From Craspedostauros australis (lineage: Eukaryota > Bacillariophyta > Bacillariophyceae > Mastogloiales > Achnanthaceae), in assembly GCA_026770025.1 (NCBI GenBank), contig JAMXDE010000021.1, positions 124,001 through 188,000 of the forward strand: a stretch of DNA of 64,000 nt, written 5' to 3'. Shown in pieces: positions 1 to 11,528 of this stretch. The translations under genes were made by a program, and so were the position numbers. The notes under the pieces were generated by a model. The model did not search any database. It was not told where the DNA came from and saw nothing but the letters and a program-made list of their open reading frames with translations. How positions within the stretch are numbered: position 1 is the first letter of the stretch; every line of letters starts with the position of its first letter.

Positions 1-1983
1 GTGGGTATGCAAGGTCGTTCGAAGATGATGTTGCTTGCTGGATGAAGACTTGTCTGTATTTGTATTTGCGTTATACAAGTGAACCTCCTCCTCTCTTCGC
101 CGTGAATGTGATGACAACAAGAGGACAAAAGACGCAGAGTGATGACAACATCGATGTTGGTCGCGACGTTGACACCAACAACGAAGGAAGTGGAGACATG
201 CGACACGTTGACAAGTCCAGGGAACGAAACAAGTGCGAAACAAACGTGAAAGGACAATGAACGAACTGGCATTTGTAGCACAGAGACCATATCATGTACA
301 ATAGGCTAGATGATTAATATAGATTTGAAGTAGAGGACAAAGGATGTTGAACACACCCGCACTGCACATTGGAGAGTACTCCAACTGCCATGGCAACAGA
401 ACCAATGGATCTGGGACTTGCAACAGCATGGTGGCACCCATGCGGATCAGCATCAGCCTCGTTCGGCGGAGCAATTGGCACAGAAGCAAGCGTGCAGTGG
501 CCTACGTGTGGATTCTGCAGGTCTGCGATCTCGCCATCGTGTCTCATACCCCATTTCTGCTTTCCATGACATTGACAATGGCATTGAATCTGCTGCGGCT
601 GGTGTTAGTTCTCTACGAGTACGTGACTATTATTCCACAGCCAATCCCTTTGTTGCGCTCACACAAACATTCTGCGTACATACAAACGACGCATTCACGT
701 CCACGATCGTGGACAACAGAACAAGGAGTGAAGATTCATTGGATGCTGCAGTCTTGCCTCTTCGAAAAGAGCACGCCAAAACACTCCCACCAAAAGATGG
801 TTCCTATGATCGAATCAGACAAGACCGAAACATAGAGAGCGTCGCCGAACATCAAGGACGGCACACCTTGCATCCTCCACCTTTGACGGAGGCCACAAGA
901 CCAAGGAAAGTTGGAGGAACTCAAGAACATTGGACCTTGATGGTGGATTGAAGGATGCCGAGATTCAAACAGCAACAAACCACAAGACACATCATGTGGT
1001 GTGGTTGACAATTTTTGCAACACAACACCTCGCGAGATGAAATGTGGCGGGCATCTGGCGACCGATCGCCAATGATATGCCGATTCTTGTGCATGGTTTG
1101 AAAAGTGCGGACACGCGTTGGAGATGAGAGTTAACGGCCGTAACCGAAATGCCAATCCCAGCAGAAGCTAATTACGCCGTCGCGCGCACGGAATTTTTGT
1201 TGGTGGCAGCAATCAACGCATTGAGTCGTTTGTGTTCCCCGAAATACTAGAGCATTGCTGTTCACAGCGGTGCGCCATGGTGACAACGATCAGATCATTC
1301 TTCATGAAGGTTGTCGTTCTTGTTTTTGTGGTGATGCGGGTGTGAGTATTCGTGGAATACAGTCTTGCCATTAATACGAGTATCCGGAGGAGTGTTGTTG
1401 GACTCTCTTCATTCCCTTTCCTTGGTCCGTCTTCATCTCAGTCTCCATCTCAGTCTCCGTCTCATCGTCTGCATCGGAGACATCGAAGTGCACCAACACA
1501 ATCGTCGCAACAAGTGGAGCTTGACAAGGCCAAACCATTGACGGTGTTGACAACAGCACTGACAACAACAACAACAGCATTGCATTGCGATCCTCAAAGG
1601 CAGCCGCCGGTGGATATAGCAAACATACATCCGAGTAGAGGGCATACGACTCTTTTATACTCCATCTGCAGGAGGAGCAAGAAGCGAGATCTCAACAGAA
1701 GGACGGTCCGTGGAATCATTGTCTTTGAGTGCATTGAAGTGTATGCCACTCAGCACTCTGGCTCCAACACCAACACCAACAACAGCAACACCACCAACAG
1801 CAACAACAACGACACCAGTGGACGCATTGGAGTCGACGCGGAGTCCCATTTGCCGTTGCACGTGAGACGCTTCGCATCCTCTTGTTGCTCGCACATACGA
1901 ACTCGTGGTGAGCAGTTGCTTCACCCAACCGTCACGTTCATTCTTGTACAGGTGCACAGTGAATCAGAAAGTGAAAGTCGACC
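1..1983. other. left-edge non-coding region and 5' flank of the WW gene
   Basis: I see no supportable gene here. Two overlapping open frames near 344-951 lack any recognisable motif and have neither a clear start context nor a partner exon. From about 1430 the sequence is rich in CAA/CAC triplets (about 1760-1815), which fits a 5' UTR or promoter of the gene starting at 1984. The sequence around that start, ACCATGG, is a strong initiation context. Confidence 0.4.
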
Positions 1984-4900
1984 ATGGTGTCTCAGGTTTT
2001 GACCTTCAAGAGGGATTCGAAGAGCAAGAACAAGAAGAGCAAGAGCAAGAGCAATGACATCAACCGCAGCATCTTGAACAGAGACGATGAAGACGAGAGT
2101 GTGCAGCTGCTGAAGAAGACCCAGAAGGAGGCTTACTTTGAGGAGAACAGCAACAACATCGTCGGAGGCAGCGGCAAGAAGAAGGGACCCCTGGCAAAGC
2201 TCTTCAAGAAGAAGAATACAGCGACCAAGGCCGAAGAGGAGTACGTTCCTCCCACCCCGCCCACCTCGCCCACCTCACCAACCCCACCCAGCTCTCCAGA
2301 CTCAACGCAGACGCCGGAGCTGCTGGAAGCACCCGCCTCGCCCCTCAACGTCACCGTGGTCACCGGAACGAAGAGGCACACGCCAACCGGGACGCGGCCC
2401 GTCTACCCCATCAACGACGCGCAGAGCACCATTTCCGAACTCACCTACCCCCTCAACACCCCCAATCGCAGGGTGGGCTTCGATCCCAGCACGAAGCAGA
2501 CGCCCACCAACGCCAACACCCCGGCCACCAGATCCCTGACTCCCTCCAGCGGCCTGCACTCCACCTCTGCGTCCAGCCGGGCTGGTGTGGAGTCGGAGGA
2601 GGACGTCGACGCTCCCGCATCCACCTTCTGCGGAGCTCGCAACGAGGGGGGCGATGCCATCTCAAGCACCATGTGCTACTTCGATGGGATCTGCGCACCG
2701 GCCTCAGCAACCAAGGCAGCGCCGCACGTTGACGAGAGTTCGGTGCCGTCGCCCAGCGTCAGCACATCGCAGGGCGACAAGAGCACCTCGCGTCCGGTGT
2801 GGGGGAGGATCCCGTCCGACGATGAGGATGATGACACATTCGACACGTCTGCTGTGGACGATTCCACCTACCGATCGCAGGACCAGACCAACAGCAACTC
2901 CAGCGGACAGCATGATAGCCTGGGTCGCAGGTACACCAACGGCAGCAGCAGCCCCTACTCTCGTTCTCCCAACAGAACCAATGGGAAGGCCTACCGATCC
3001 GAACCGCAGCCGATGCATGAGAACTTCGAAGTCATCCTTGATGCCTCTGCTATGACAACCAAGAAGCCGCCGCTCAGCACTCCGCCCACAACTCCGCCGA
3101 AGCCGGAGACGGCAGCGCCGCCGGAGTCACAGCCGGAGCCTCAGTCACCACCAAGGACTCCGCGTCAAACTCCACCACAGCCAGTTGCTGCCGTCAAGAA
3201 GCCCGGGCCTGCATCCAAGAAGCGCAGCTGGTTCTCCAAGAAGAAGGCTAACAAGGCGCAGGAAGAAGAGAAGAAGGAAGAGCACGTTGACAACGCGGGG
3301 GCTGTAGCAGCCACAGCCATGGCATCCTCCACAGAGTCAAAGTCAAAGGCTGTCTCGCAGTTCCAATCCACGCAAGACAAGCCGGAGGCCGAGTCAAGCA
3401 AGCCGAAGGGGTCGTTGGCAAAGCGCCTCAGCAAGGCCATCAAGAAGGCTTCCAACAAGAAAGCTGCGGCCACCACCACCGCCGCTGCTGCTGCTGCTTC
3501 GAACAAGGAGGAGAATTCGGGAGGTGCTGGTCGCAACAAAAAGTCAGAAGAGAACTGGCGAAAGTCCAAGTCTGGCTCTGCGCAGACCATGCGGATCATC
3601 AAGGAGACGGACGCACCAACGAAGGAGAAGAAATCAGCCGAAGCGACATCTGGCGCGAAGTCAAACTCAGTCCCGCAGGATGCCAACGATGCCGGCAATG
3701 ACAGCGAGGCCAAGAAGCCTGACAACGACAACAGCAAGGCGCGAGCCGCTACTGGTGTCGCAGCAGCAGCTGCAGCCGGTGTCGCCATCGCAGCCGCTTC
3801 CAAGACCTCGTCCTCTCAAGATGACGACGCAACCAAGGAAGCGAAGTCGCAGAAGCCAGCAACAACATCAACCAAGAACGCTGCCACCAAGGCGGAAGCT
3901 GCTGAGGGCAACGACAAGAAGCAAAAGACTGGACGCAACAAGCCCTGGAAGGCGCTGTCGCGTATGAAGTTCATGTCCAAGAAACGCAGCAAGGATGATT
4001 CGGATGTCAAGTACGGCGGCGCCACCCCTTCACCAGCCGCTGCCGCTGCCGCTCCTGCCTCCAAGCCATTGTGGAAGCCCGTCGTGGATCCCAACACCGA
4101 CCGCACGTACTACTACCACCGCAAGACGCGCGAAACGACCTGGATCAAGCCGCAGGAGCTCGTCGACCGCGAGGCCAAGATCGCCGAAGCGAACGGAGAA
4201 AAGCCAAAGGACGCAAAGCAGCAGGATCAGAAGAATGTGAACGACTCTGCTCGTTCCGCACGCACCCTGGATGCTAAGGAAACCAAGCGAACCGGCAGAA
4301 CCAAGACCGCCACTCCCACCAAGATGCGTGGCGAACGCAGAGCCGTCTCCGAATCGCCCGTTCCAGTTGCTCGCAAAGCATCGAAGAAATCCATCGAGCT
4401 GCGTCCAGACAGCGCGGTCGAGGAAACCAAGACCGATGCCGAAGACAACGCCGCCACGAAGGAGCAAGAACAGTCCGAAGTCGCCAAGCCAGCGACGCCA
4501 ACATCAACGCCGGCGCCGACACCAACGACGACGGTGACCACGACCATTATGGCCACATCGCCCTCGCCCCCGCCCCAGCCAGAACCGGTCATTGCTCCTT
4601 CGCCCGTCAACAAGACCGATGATATGTGGGAAAAGAAGAAGGAAGTCACCAGGCTGTTGGACGCGATCCCCGCATCGAACCGTGACAAGGCGGACGATAT
4701 GATGAGCAACCACCCTGGCGAGGTCGAGTATCAGTTACAGTTCCTCCAGGATTTGCTGGAGGCCAAGCCATTCGACGAGCCAGAGACCGACGCACCGATG
4801 GACGAGCCGCACTTCACCTTCGCCGCCTCGTCCCTCAAGGCCTCTGATCCTATGAACAAGCGTGTGATCACAGGATTCAGCAGGACCAGCGCCACGACCC

Positions 4901-5829
4901 GGTCAACCGTCAAGACGGACAAGACGGACAAGATCCGCAACACGTGGAAGGGACCCAGAGGAGGCATCGAGACGATTTCCGAAGTCCAATCCACCACCAC
5001 CAGCATCACCAGCGGCCAGCAAGATGAACCTGTGACACCGTCTTCCGGTCTCGGCCTGCTCAACAGCAACGGCCGGGTCCCCAGCAGAGTTCCCATCGTC
5101 CATCGCAACCGTGAGCTGAAGGTGGAGGACCTCAGCGATTCGAGGCTGTTATCGGAAACGTACGAACGCAACGGGCGCGTGATGAGGGGCCGTGGAATGT
5201 CCGAGGATGGGAGTGGCATGGATGGAAGCGGTTTCTACAACTCGGAGGCAGACACGTACGGTGATTCCGTCTCCGCCCTCAGCGAGAATGAAAACGACTA
5301 CTCCGGCAGGAGGGACAACTTTGAAGGTGCCCGCCGTCGTGCGCTCGAGGATGCCATCGAACGAGAAGATTGGGAGCTTGCCGCAGCGCTCACTGAGGGC
5401 ATGCGCGGCACCGAATCGACTGGAGATTACACCAAGGCTCACGGTGCCTGGAAGCAGAGCGCGATCGATAAGTTCATCGCGCAAAACAACTGGGACGCCG
5501 TGTCCACCTACATCGCGCGTATGCGGAACAAGGCCAAGTCGCCCGGCCCGGACAGCGATGAGTTGATCATGAGCCCAAGCGCCAACCATACCGTCCGATC
5601 TCCTGCGCCGGCAGCAACGCTCGGCGTAGTGCGAGCCCCGTCCAGAACGAAGAAAGGAGCACCGAATCAGCAGAAGCAGCAGCAAGATGACCAAGGCGCT
5701 CCTCAGCCAGCAGCATCGCTTGAGAAACGAATTGGATCGCGGTCACAGCTACAGCACCGCGAGATCACTTCCGACTCTAGCTGGACGAGCGAGGATTCAT
5801 ATGATACCTACGATTCCGAGTTCACCTAA
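1984..5829 (+). CDS. large disordered WW-domain protein with DW repeats
   Basis: A 1281-residue protein in a single uninterrupted frame. The N-terminal 80 residues are lysine-rich (RDSKSKNKKSKSKSND). Most of the chain is low complexity: proline/threonine/serine tracts, acidic patches, and alanine or lysine runs around 440-650. One folded unit is clear at about residues 694-728: LWKPVVDP..RTYYYHRKTRETTWIKP, which has both signature tryptophans, the central YYY and the terminal proline of a WW domain, so it should bind proline-rich ligands. Near the C terminus (about 1110-1190) two related helical units, LEDAIEREDWELAAALTEGMR-like and IDKFIAQNNWDAVSTYIARM-like, resemble the DW-containing repeats frequent in diatom proteins. 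No catalytic domain and no signal peptide are visible. A scaffold or adaptor role is inference. It is convergent with the SDR gene downstream. Confidence 0.88.
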   Translation: MVSQVLTFKRDSKSKNKKSKSKSNDINRSILNRDDEDESVQLLKKTQKEAYFEENSNNIVGGSGKKKGPLAKLFKKKNTATKAEEEYVPPTPPTSPTSPTPPSSPDSTQTPELLEAPASPLNVTVVTGTKRHTPTGTRPVYPINDAQSTISELTYPLNTPNRRVGFDPSTKQTPTNANTPATRSLTPSSGLHSTSASSRAGVESEEDVDAPASTFCGARNEGGDAISSTMCYFDGICAPASATKAAPHVDESSVPSPSVSTSQGDKSTSRPVWGRIPSDDEDDDTFDTSAVDDSTYRSQDQTNSNSSGQHDSLGRRYTNGSSSPYSRSPNRTNGKAYRSEPQPMHENFEVILDASAMTTKKPPLSTPPTTPPKPETAAPPESQPEPQSPPRTPRQTPPQPVAAVKKPGPASKKRSWFSKKKANKAQEEEKKEEHVDNAGAVAATAMASSTESKSKAVSQFQSTQDKPEAESSKPKGSLAKRLSKAIKKASNKKAAATTTAAAAAASNKEENSGGAGRNKKSEENWRKSKSGSAQTMRIIKETDAPTKEKKSAEATSGAKSNSVPQDANDAGNDSEAKKPDNDNSKARAATGVAAAAAAGVAIAAASKTSSSQDDDATKEAKSQKPATTSTKNAATKAEAAEGNDKKQKTGRNKPWKALSRMKFMSKKRSKDDSDVKYGGATPSPAAAAAAPASKPLWKPVVDPNTDRTYYYHRKTRETTWIKPQELVDREAKIAEANGEKPKDAKQQDQKNVNDSARSARTLDAKETKRTGRTKTATPTKMRGERRAVSESPVPVARKASKKSIELRPDSAVEETKTDAEDNAATKEQEQSEVAKPATPTSTPAPTPTTTVTTTIMATSPSPPPQPEPVIAPSPVNKTDDMWEKKKEVTRLLDAIPASNRDKADDMMSNHPGEVEYQLQFLQDLLEAKPFDEPETDAPMDEPHFTFAASSLKASDPMNKRVITGFSRTSATTRSTVKTDKTDKIRNTWKGPRGGIETISEVQSTTTSITSGQQDEPVTPSSGLGLLNSNGRVPSRVPIVHRNRELKVEDLSDSRLLSETYERNGRVMRGRGMSEDGSGMDGSGFYNSEADTYGDSVSALSENENDYSGRRDNFEGARRRALEDAIEREDWELAAALTEGMRGTESTGDYTKAHGAWKQSAIDKFIAQNNWDAVSTYIARMRNKAKSPGPDSDELIMSPSANHTVRSPAPAATLGVVRAPSRTKKGAPNQQKQQQDDQGAPQPAASLEKRIGSRSQLQHREITSDSSWTSEDSYDTYDSEFT

Positions 5830-6153
5830 ACAGTGAGCGTACGGACGTCCTTGTACTCGTATGTATGGTGCTCAGTGACGCACATTGACCTACTCAACTC
5901 CACTATACCGCGATGTGGAGTTCAGTGATGTTCAATCTAAGTATAGTAATAACAACATTGATATTAAGACTGTAAGCATTGCAAAAACAAACTGATCGCT
6001 TTGATGTTGCTCTGCTGTGGGAGCGCCGAGGGCCGGTCGCAGAGGAATGCCGTGCTTGAATCTGTCGTCTTACTTCCTGGCATCTTCTGCTCCTGCCAAG
6101 TTCTGTGTCAGTCGAGGACGCATGCGTTTTCCTCTCAACTCACATGTGATTAA
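5830..6153. other. convergent intergenic spacer
   Basis: This 324-bp stretch separates the 3' ends of the WW gene (+) and the SDR gene (-). It should hold both 3' UTRs. A/T-rich stretches (TATAGTAATAACAACATTGATATT, split around 5940-5965) may serve in polyadenylation. No gene is seen. Confidence 0.4.
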
Positions 6154-7374
6154 TCAGTCCTCACACCGTCCATCCTCGCCACTCTGCCGTTGCATCTGTC
6201 TCAATTTACCGATCGATGCGGGATCGTACAGATCCAAACCTGCCTCCCACAAGGCGACACGAGTTGGGCCAGCAAACCGTCGCAATATCCAGTTGGCCAA
6301 CCCTGGCATCAGCTGATGGAAATACAGGAAGACGAGGGTGGGTTGCTGCGCGATCCACGTTTCGCCGCCAGCATAGCTGTACGAAGGAACTGGTCTCTGG
6401 TTCATGGCGCTGGCCTCATCATCGTCATCATCACTTTTCGCCAGTTGCCGCCGCTGCTGCCGGTGTTGGCTGGATCCGTGCATGGCGACAGTGGAAAGAA
6501 TGAGACGAGCGCACCGTGAGGGAGACATCTTCTCGCCTTTGCTTGCCTTGTAAAGTGGCGTTGCGACGGGACCCGGGCATGGCAACGAAATGGTCAGATC
6601 TGGACGTTCCGACGCCAACGAGTGGAAGTATCCCTGCACCGCATGTTTGGAAGCTGCGTACGATGCCGACAGCGGGACAGCGAACTTGCCCGCCACCGAC
6701 GATGTGACGCAGATGTGAGGCGGGGGTATTCGTTGGCGTTGCTTTCGTGACGAGTCTTCATTCTTCGACGATGCTGCTATCAATGCCTGCGTCCAGTGAA
6801 TTGGGGCAAGGGTGTTGATTCGGAACAATGCATCCGTTGTTGCTCGTTCTGCTGCCGCTGCTGGTTGCTGCTGTCCTATCCCAGCATTCAATATCACGAG
6901 ATCCAAGTCGCCAAGCTGCTGCACGATTCTCTCCATCTCATCCTGCTCGCAATCCATCTCGACGGGGAGAATGCTCACACTGTTGCTGTCGTCGAAGTCT
7001 GCACGAGTACCATCCTCCATCATTTCATGTCGTTGCGCGGGATCGCCATTGGCGCACTGGCGAATCTCAATGCAAGATCGTTGCACATCGCTGAGACGGC
7101 TCAGATCACGTCCCGACAGAATCAAATGCGCGTCGCAGGCTGCCAGTTGCTCTGCGAGCTCGCGGCCGATTCCAGAGGATGCACCAGTGATCCAGATGCG
7201 TTTGCCTTGGAAGGACTGTGTGTGATTCGCCAATAATCGATCGTAAAGCCACAACGACGGATTCGCATCTATCAACGCAAAGGAAGCGGCCGTCGCGACA
7301 AAGAGTGCGGCAGCGGTGGTCGTTGCGGTGACCGCAGATGCTGCAGCAGCCATGGCCTTCGGGATGATGATCAT
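6154..7374 (-). CDS. short-chain dehydrogenase/reductase, DHRS7-like
   Basis: An NAD(P)-dependent oxidoreductase of the SDR superfamily, 406 residues from the ATG at 7374. An N-terminal hydrophobic, alanine-rich segment (about 8-35) suggests a membrane anchor or ER signal, as in DHRS7 proteins. The Rossmann signature TGASSGIG lies at about 63-70. NAG (in LVILNAGIG) follows, and the catalytic set is SSVAG plus YAASK, so the active-site Ser, Tyr and Lys are all present, followed by the PGPV loop. The chain is longer than a classical SDR because of serine/glutamine-rich inserts near the C terminus. An in-frame upstream ATG at 7530 would add 52 polar residues; I prefer 7374 because it puts the hydrophobic segment at the N terminus. 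The substrate cannot be told from sequence. It is divergent from the STIMATE-family gene. Confidence 0.9.
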   Translation of the reverse strand: MIIIPKAMAAAASAVTATTTAAALFVATAASFALIDANPSLWLYDRLLANHTQSFQGKRIWITGASSGIGRELAEQLAACDAHLILSGRDLSRLSDVQRSCIEIRQCANGDPAQRHEMMEDGTRADFDDSNSVSILPVEMDCEQDEMERIVQQLGDLDLVILNAGIGQQQPAAAAERATTDALFRINTLAPIHWTQALIAASSKNEDSSRKQRQRIPPPHICVTSSVAGKFAVPLSASYAASKHAVQGYFHSLASERPDLTISLPCPGPVATPLYKASKGEKMSPSRCARLILSTVAMHGSSQHRQQRRQLAKSDDDDDEASAMNQRPVPSYSYAGGETWIAQQPTLVFLYFHQLMPGLANWILRRFAGPTRVALWEAGLDLYDPASIGKLRQMQRQSGEDGRCED

Positions 7375-8344
7375 GTTCACGATCGTGTGTGAACAACACG
7401 GTTGTGGTGGATGTTGTATTATGCGATAGCTGCTGGTTGTGGAGGGTGGAAGAATCCTGTGTGCTGGTATGGCATGTGTGCTGTTGGTTGTTGGATCTTT
7501 GTTGGCGTCAGAAATGATCTTGGGCATCATGACTGCGAAACGTCACAGGACCCGAGGCGCGCTTCCGCTTCTATTTTGATCCTCCAACATGCATCATCCT
7601 CCACAAAGCGTGCCTACAATGGAGTGGGCAGCACTGATAATGTGCTTTCCAGACATTTGCTAGTGTCGAACGTTCTCACTTCATAGTCGTAGGTGTTATA
7701 TTCCAGACCATAAATTGGTTGGAATTGCTGGGTAGCCAACTCTATCTCCCCACATACCGCGAGCAAGTGGAGGTCTCAGGAATTCGGAAGCTTCCCTAAC
7801 CTCTCGTATTAGCCTATTTTGTTAACATCGTGGTTGGCACGGACGTTAAAACGTCCGTTCGCCAACTTCACACCCCACGTTATGTGCGCGAGGTTCACAA
7901 AGACGATATTTTTTGAACCGTTGGTAGCAAACTGAGAGAGAAGAATGAACGACACACGACCACCAGAGGGAGCGAAGCCAAACGAAACCGATGAACTTGT
8001 TCATCAATGCGACGACACAAGCAAACAGAGAAACACAAAACCAAGGCAGAAGGAAGTGAAGCACTCCGGAGAGTAGAGTGACTTCCCTGCATCCACCAAA
8101 GTCAACTTCATCATCAACATTCTCAGTGGTTCTGATTGCATCCGTATTGCAACCAGCATCCGCTCTACTCCATCATCTACCCATCCATCAAGCTACCTGC
8201 ATTGGCGTTTGACATTGATTATCATCAACAAGTCAACAAGGACGAGCAGAGGCTGATTGTAGACGTTGGAATTTCTCTCAACGCAGCCACCAAAGACAGA
8301 CAAGTGGCAACCTTGCTCGGAAGCACTGAACGGCATCATCAATC
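7375..8344. promoter_or_regulatory. shared 5' region of divergent SDR and STIMATE genes
   Basis: About 970 bp between two divergent start codons, so both promoters must lie here. No open frame with recognisable content is present. The stretch before 8345 (about 8100-8340), rich in ATC/CATC, looks like 5' UTR. Confidence 0.45.
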
Positions 8345-9517
8345 ATGGCCGACGACGACCAAATTACCGAGGAGCAAGCCCAGCAAATCTGCAAGATCTA
8401 TGATGAGGATGACTTCTTCACCGTGATCGTCCAAATGATGCTGGCATTGTTTGCCTTGCTCTCGCTTTGGTTCAAGAGACAGACGGAAAAGCCGCGACGC
8501 AAGTTCTACACATGGTTTTTGGACATCAGCAAGCAGGGTCTTGGAGCATGCTACGCTCATGTATTGAATATGGTGAGACGAGATGGACGTGGGATGCACG
8601 TGCTGAAAACTGTGATGTAGTGGGAGCGAAATCAACGGAGAGCAATGCCGACCCACTGGCACACCCGTTGCCGCACAGCGTGGTTGAAGCAAGTGCGGTC
8701 GTACCGACAATGGAGCAGAGTAGAGCAGAGTACTCAAATCTACTCTACTCTCTCCAACTCGATATCCGCAACTTGCGCAGTGCAGTGCCGCACGCAATGC
8801 ACAATTCTTCTGACTTGATTTCCACACTCTTCCTTTTCGTAATTTCTGTTTTCCCCTTTCACCCCTCTCGTATTGCATCTTGGACAATAATATCAGGTGA
8901 TTGCTGCAGTCATCATCGGCAACATCCGCGGTGATGGTCAGCTCGATGATCAGTGCGCCTGGTACGGAATGAGCTACCTCATCGATACCACCCTGGGCCT
9001 GGTCCTGGCCATTCTGTGCGTGCAGGGCTTGGACAGGTTCGCGCAAGAATTCGACCTCGCATCATTGAAGAATTCTGGCGTCTACGAAGGACCGCATGGT
9101 CTCATACATTGGGTGCACCAGGTGATCGCATGGATTTTGATCCTGACGGTTGTCAAGATCGCCATCTACGCATTCATGGTGCTGACATCTGGATTCCTTG
9201 CCGACATCGGCGCGTACTTGTTCCTGCCGCTGCAAGGCAACATCCGATTTGAGCTGCTGTTCGTGATGATCTTCTTCCCAGGCGTGCTGAATGTGATTTA
9301 CTTCTGGATCGCGGATTCGTATCTGCAGGCGAAGAGTGGACACGCGGGGGCCCACGAGGAAGAGCCAAGCACCGAGATGCAGAACAAGAAGGAATCGTTG
9401 CTGACGGAGACGGAACGTACCACTGCTATCGATCCGCCACCTGTGGGTCAGCCAAAACAACCAACCTGGACGACCGTTGATGGCGCGAACAGCACGCCGC
9501 AAACAAACGTGGTCTAG
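8345..9517 (+). CDS. STIMATE/TMEM110-family membrane protein (two exons)
   Basis: Two exons, 8345-8572 and 8897-9517, joined in phase 0 across a 324-bp intron that starts GTGAGA (8573) and ends TATCAG (8896). They give 282 residues. Exon 1 carries the hallmark WFLDISKQGLGACYAHVLNM; exon 2 begins V-I-A-A-V and contains CAWYGMSYLIDTTLGLVLA, then further hydrophobic segments and the conserved FW.AD.YL near the end. In animal STIMATE (TMEM110) the same order of motifs occurs in an ER membrane protein that supports STIM1-linked calcium entry; fungal and protist relatives are annotated as vacuolar membrane proteins. About five membrane segments are visible, followed by a polar tail of about 50 residues. 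The splice join is inferred from motif continuity and GT-AG sites. Confidence 0.87.
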
Positions 9518-10502
9518 GGAGGGACAGAGAGAGAGCCAGCAAATGCGATATAGAGTAAAGTACGACACCCCGATGCTTTGAATGGAACACGAAGAGATCC
9601 AATCATGTGAAGGGTAGCCTCTGATAGAGATATCTAGCTTTTGAGAAAGGAAGATGAAGTGACCATGCTGGGAGATCTTGTAGGGAGAGCATTGGCATCA
9701 TCATCAAAAGCAGTAGCGCAACTGATATGCTACTCCTCCACTCTACTCTGTTCTATATTGTATTCGACAACATCAGGAACCTCTCTCCAGAATAGCGAAG
9801 AGCATGATATCAATACTCCACTCTCTGTTCACAGCATCATGGAGTACTCTATGTATATCATTGTTATCACGATCGCACCCTATCTATCCATTTGTTCCTT
9901 AACATGATTTCCTAGTTTGAGATTGGAGGTTGGTCGACGTGGCTGTGCGTTGGGGAACTGCCCAATGTGCGCCACAGCACAAAACGCACGTTCAAAATAT
10001 GACGGTCAATCGTAAGCGTGGACCGGCCGGCGTATGTGCTTCATATTAATATTAAGACACGAATACTGTTTAATTGAAACAACAATGCAAATGGAGGGAG
10101 CTGTCGTGTCCCGCCAACACATGAATGAGTCCGCAACGAAATTCGAACTAAACACAAATCGTGACACACACAAACACGAACAACGGCACAAACCATCCGC
10201 CAACCAAGGACGCGGAGATTGAAAAGGAGAGCAACAACACACCAAAAGCCACAGGCAAGAGAACGTTGGCACACAAACCCATTTCATCGCATCGCATTTC
10301 ACTGCATCAAGAGGAACAGCATCATCAATCGCCAGCGAGGGATAGGTTACTTCTCCAACTCTCAGAGCCAATCCACACATCCAGTTCTTCAGAATAGTTT
10401 CCAAGTCGATAAAAGTCAAGCAAATCGATTGAAAGACGGCAGCAGTCGCAATCGCAGAAACAACATCGGCAAGAAGAAGACCACAGAACAACGAGCACCA
10501 AG
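9518..10502. other. intergenic region
   Basis: About 985 bp between two co-oriented genes. It should hold the 3' UTR of the STIMATE-family gene and the promoter of the next gene. Short frames here have no recognisable content. The octamer palindrome GAGTACTC occurs at 9842. Confidence 0.35.
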
Positions 10503-11528
10503 ATGGGCTCCATCATGTCCCGATACACCACCTTGTTGGCTGGTTCCCTGTGTGGAGGATCCACACGAAAGCTCATCGCAGGATGGTGGTACGTGCAAGC
10601 AAACGAACAAACGGAAATGGAGCACAGTGCAGCCCAGCTCAGCCCAGTAGGGTAGATCTCGTGGCGGTGGCGAGCTGGCCAGCGATACTTGGAGGAGTTT
10701 TCGAGATTCATGATGCCATGGCTGTTGATGTGTTTGGCGTTTGCGGAGGTATCATGTGGTGTGATGTGATCCTCCAAACGATGATCGCGGATGATCACTC
10801 AATCATGTACTCATTCAATTGTTCTCTCTTGCTCCACATTCTCAACGCATTTCTCCATCCAACAGGTATTCGATATTAGCAATGACGGCTGCGCTGATGG
10901 TGATGTCCTTTGCTGTGATGGGATCCAGAGGCAACTCGGAGCTCTTTCTTTCCATCTGGTCCGCGTTGCTGTTGATGGCTCTCAGTATCGGGGGGACGAT
11001 GATCATGAGGAAGTATCACAATAGCATGGCAGTCGGCTTCTTCATGGGTGGGGTCGTTGCCATGTCCCAACTCTTCTTCTTCCTGGCGTTGCTGTAAGTT
11101 CCCACTTGGATCATCACGTGGGACATGACGTGTGATCTGTGACGCGCCTGGTGAAAGCTGCGGCAATACAACCAGGTGCTGCAGGATGTTGTGTTTTGGC
11201 ATCTGGTGACCCCCAATCTCACACCAATCGTCTATGCTCCACTTCACTCCACTCCACCCTTCTCTGCAAACACCTTCGTTTGATGTCCGGTTCATGCAGT
11301 TACTTTGGACATTCCAAGGACCACACAATGTTCGGCGAGAGCCCCAAGGAAGAAATAGCGATGGCACTGCTGTCGCTGCTGCAGTGCTTCCTTCTTGGTT
11401 CGTTCGCGGCAATTCTTGGCGCCCACAGATCAGAAATCATGGACTCGTCGTTGACTCCTGGCATGGATCGTGCCATGAGCACTGACCAGAGCGAATCTTA
11501 CGAGCCACCATTCCAACGCAGACCGTAA
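10503..11528 (+). CDS. orphan four-helix membrane protein (three exons)
   Basis: I do not recognise the family. The model is three exons: 10503-10588, 10866-11093 and 11300-11528, with introns of 277 bp (GTACGT..ACAG) and 206 bp (GTAAGT..GCAG). The joins restore one frame of 180 residues. Four hydrophobic helices are visible: about 31-46 (YSILAMTAALMVMSFAVM), 55-70 (LFLSIWSALLLMALSIGG), 82-105 (MAVGFFMGGVVAMSQLFFFL, then ALL) and 125-143 (AMALLSLLQCFLLGSFAAIL). The C-terminal tail is polar (STDQSESYEPPFQRRP). Helix content, in-phase joins and good splice sites support a real gene. The first exon is short and its start (GSIMSRYTTLL) is the least certain part. Confidence 0.68.

Noticed and set aside
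344-951. Overlapping 163- and 177-codon frames at the left edge
   Set aside because: No motif, no signal peptide, no splice partner; composition not convincing.
3165-3803. 212-codon hydrophobic minus-strand frame
   Set aside because: It arises from antisense reading of Lys/Ala codons of the WW gene.
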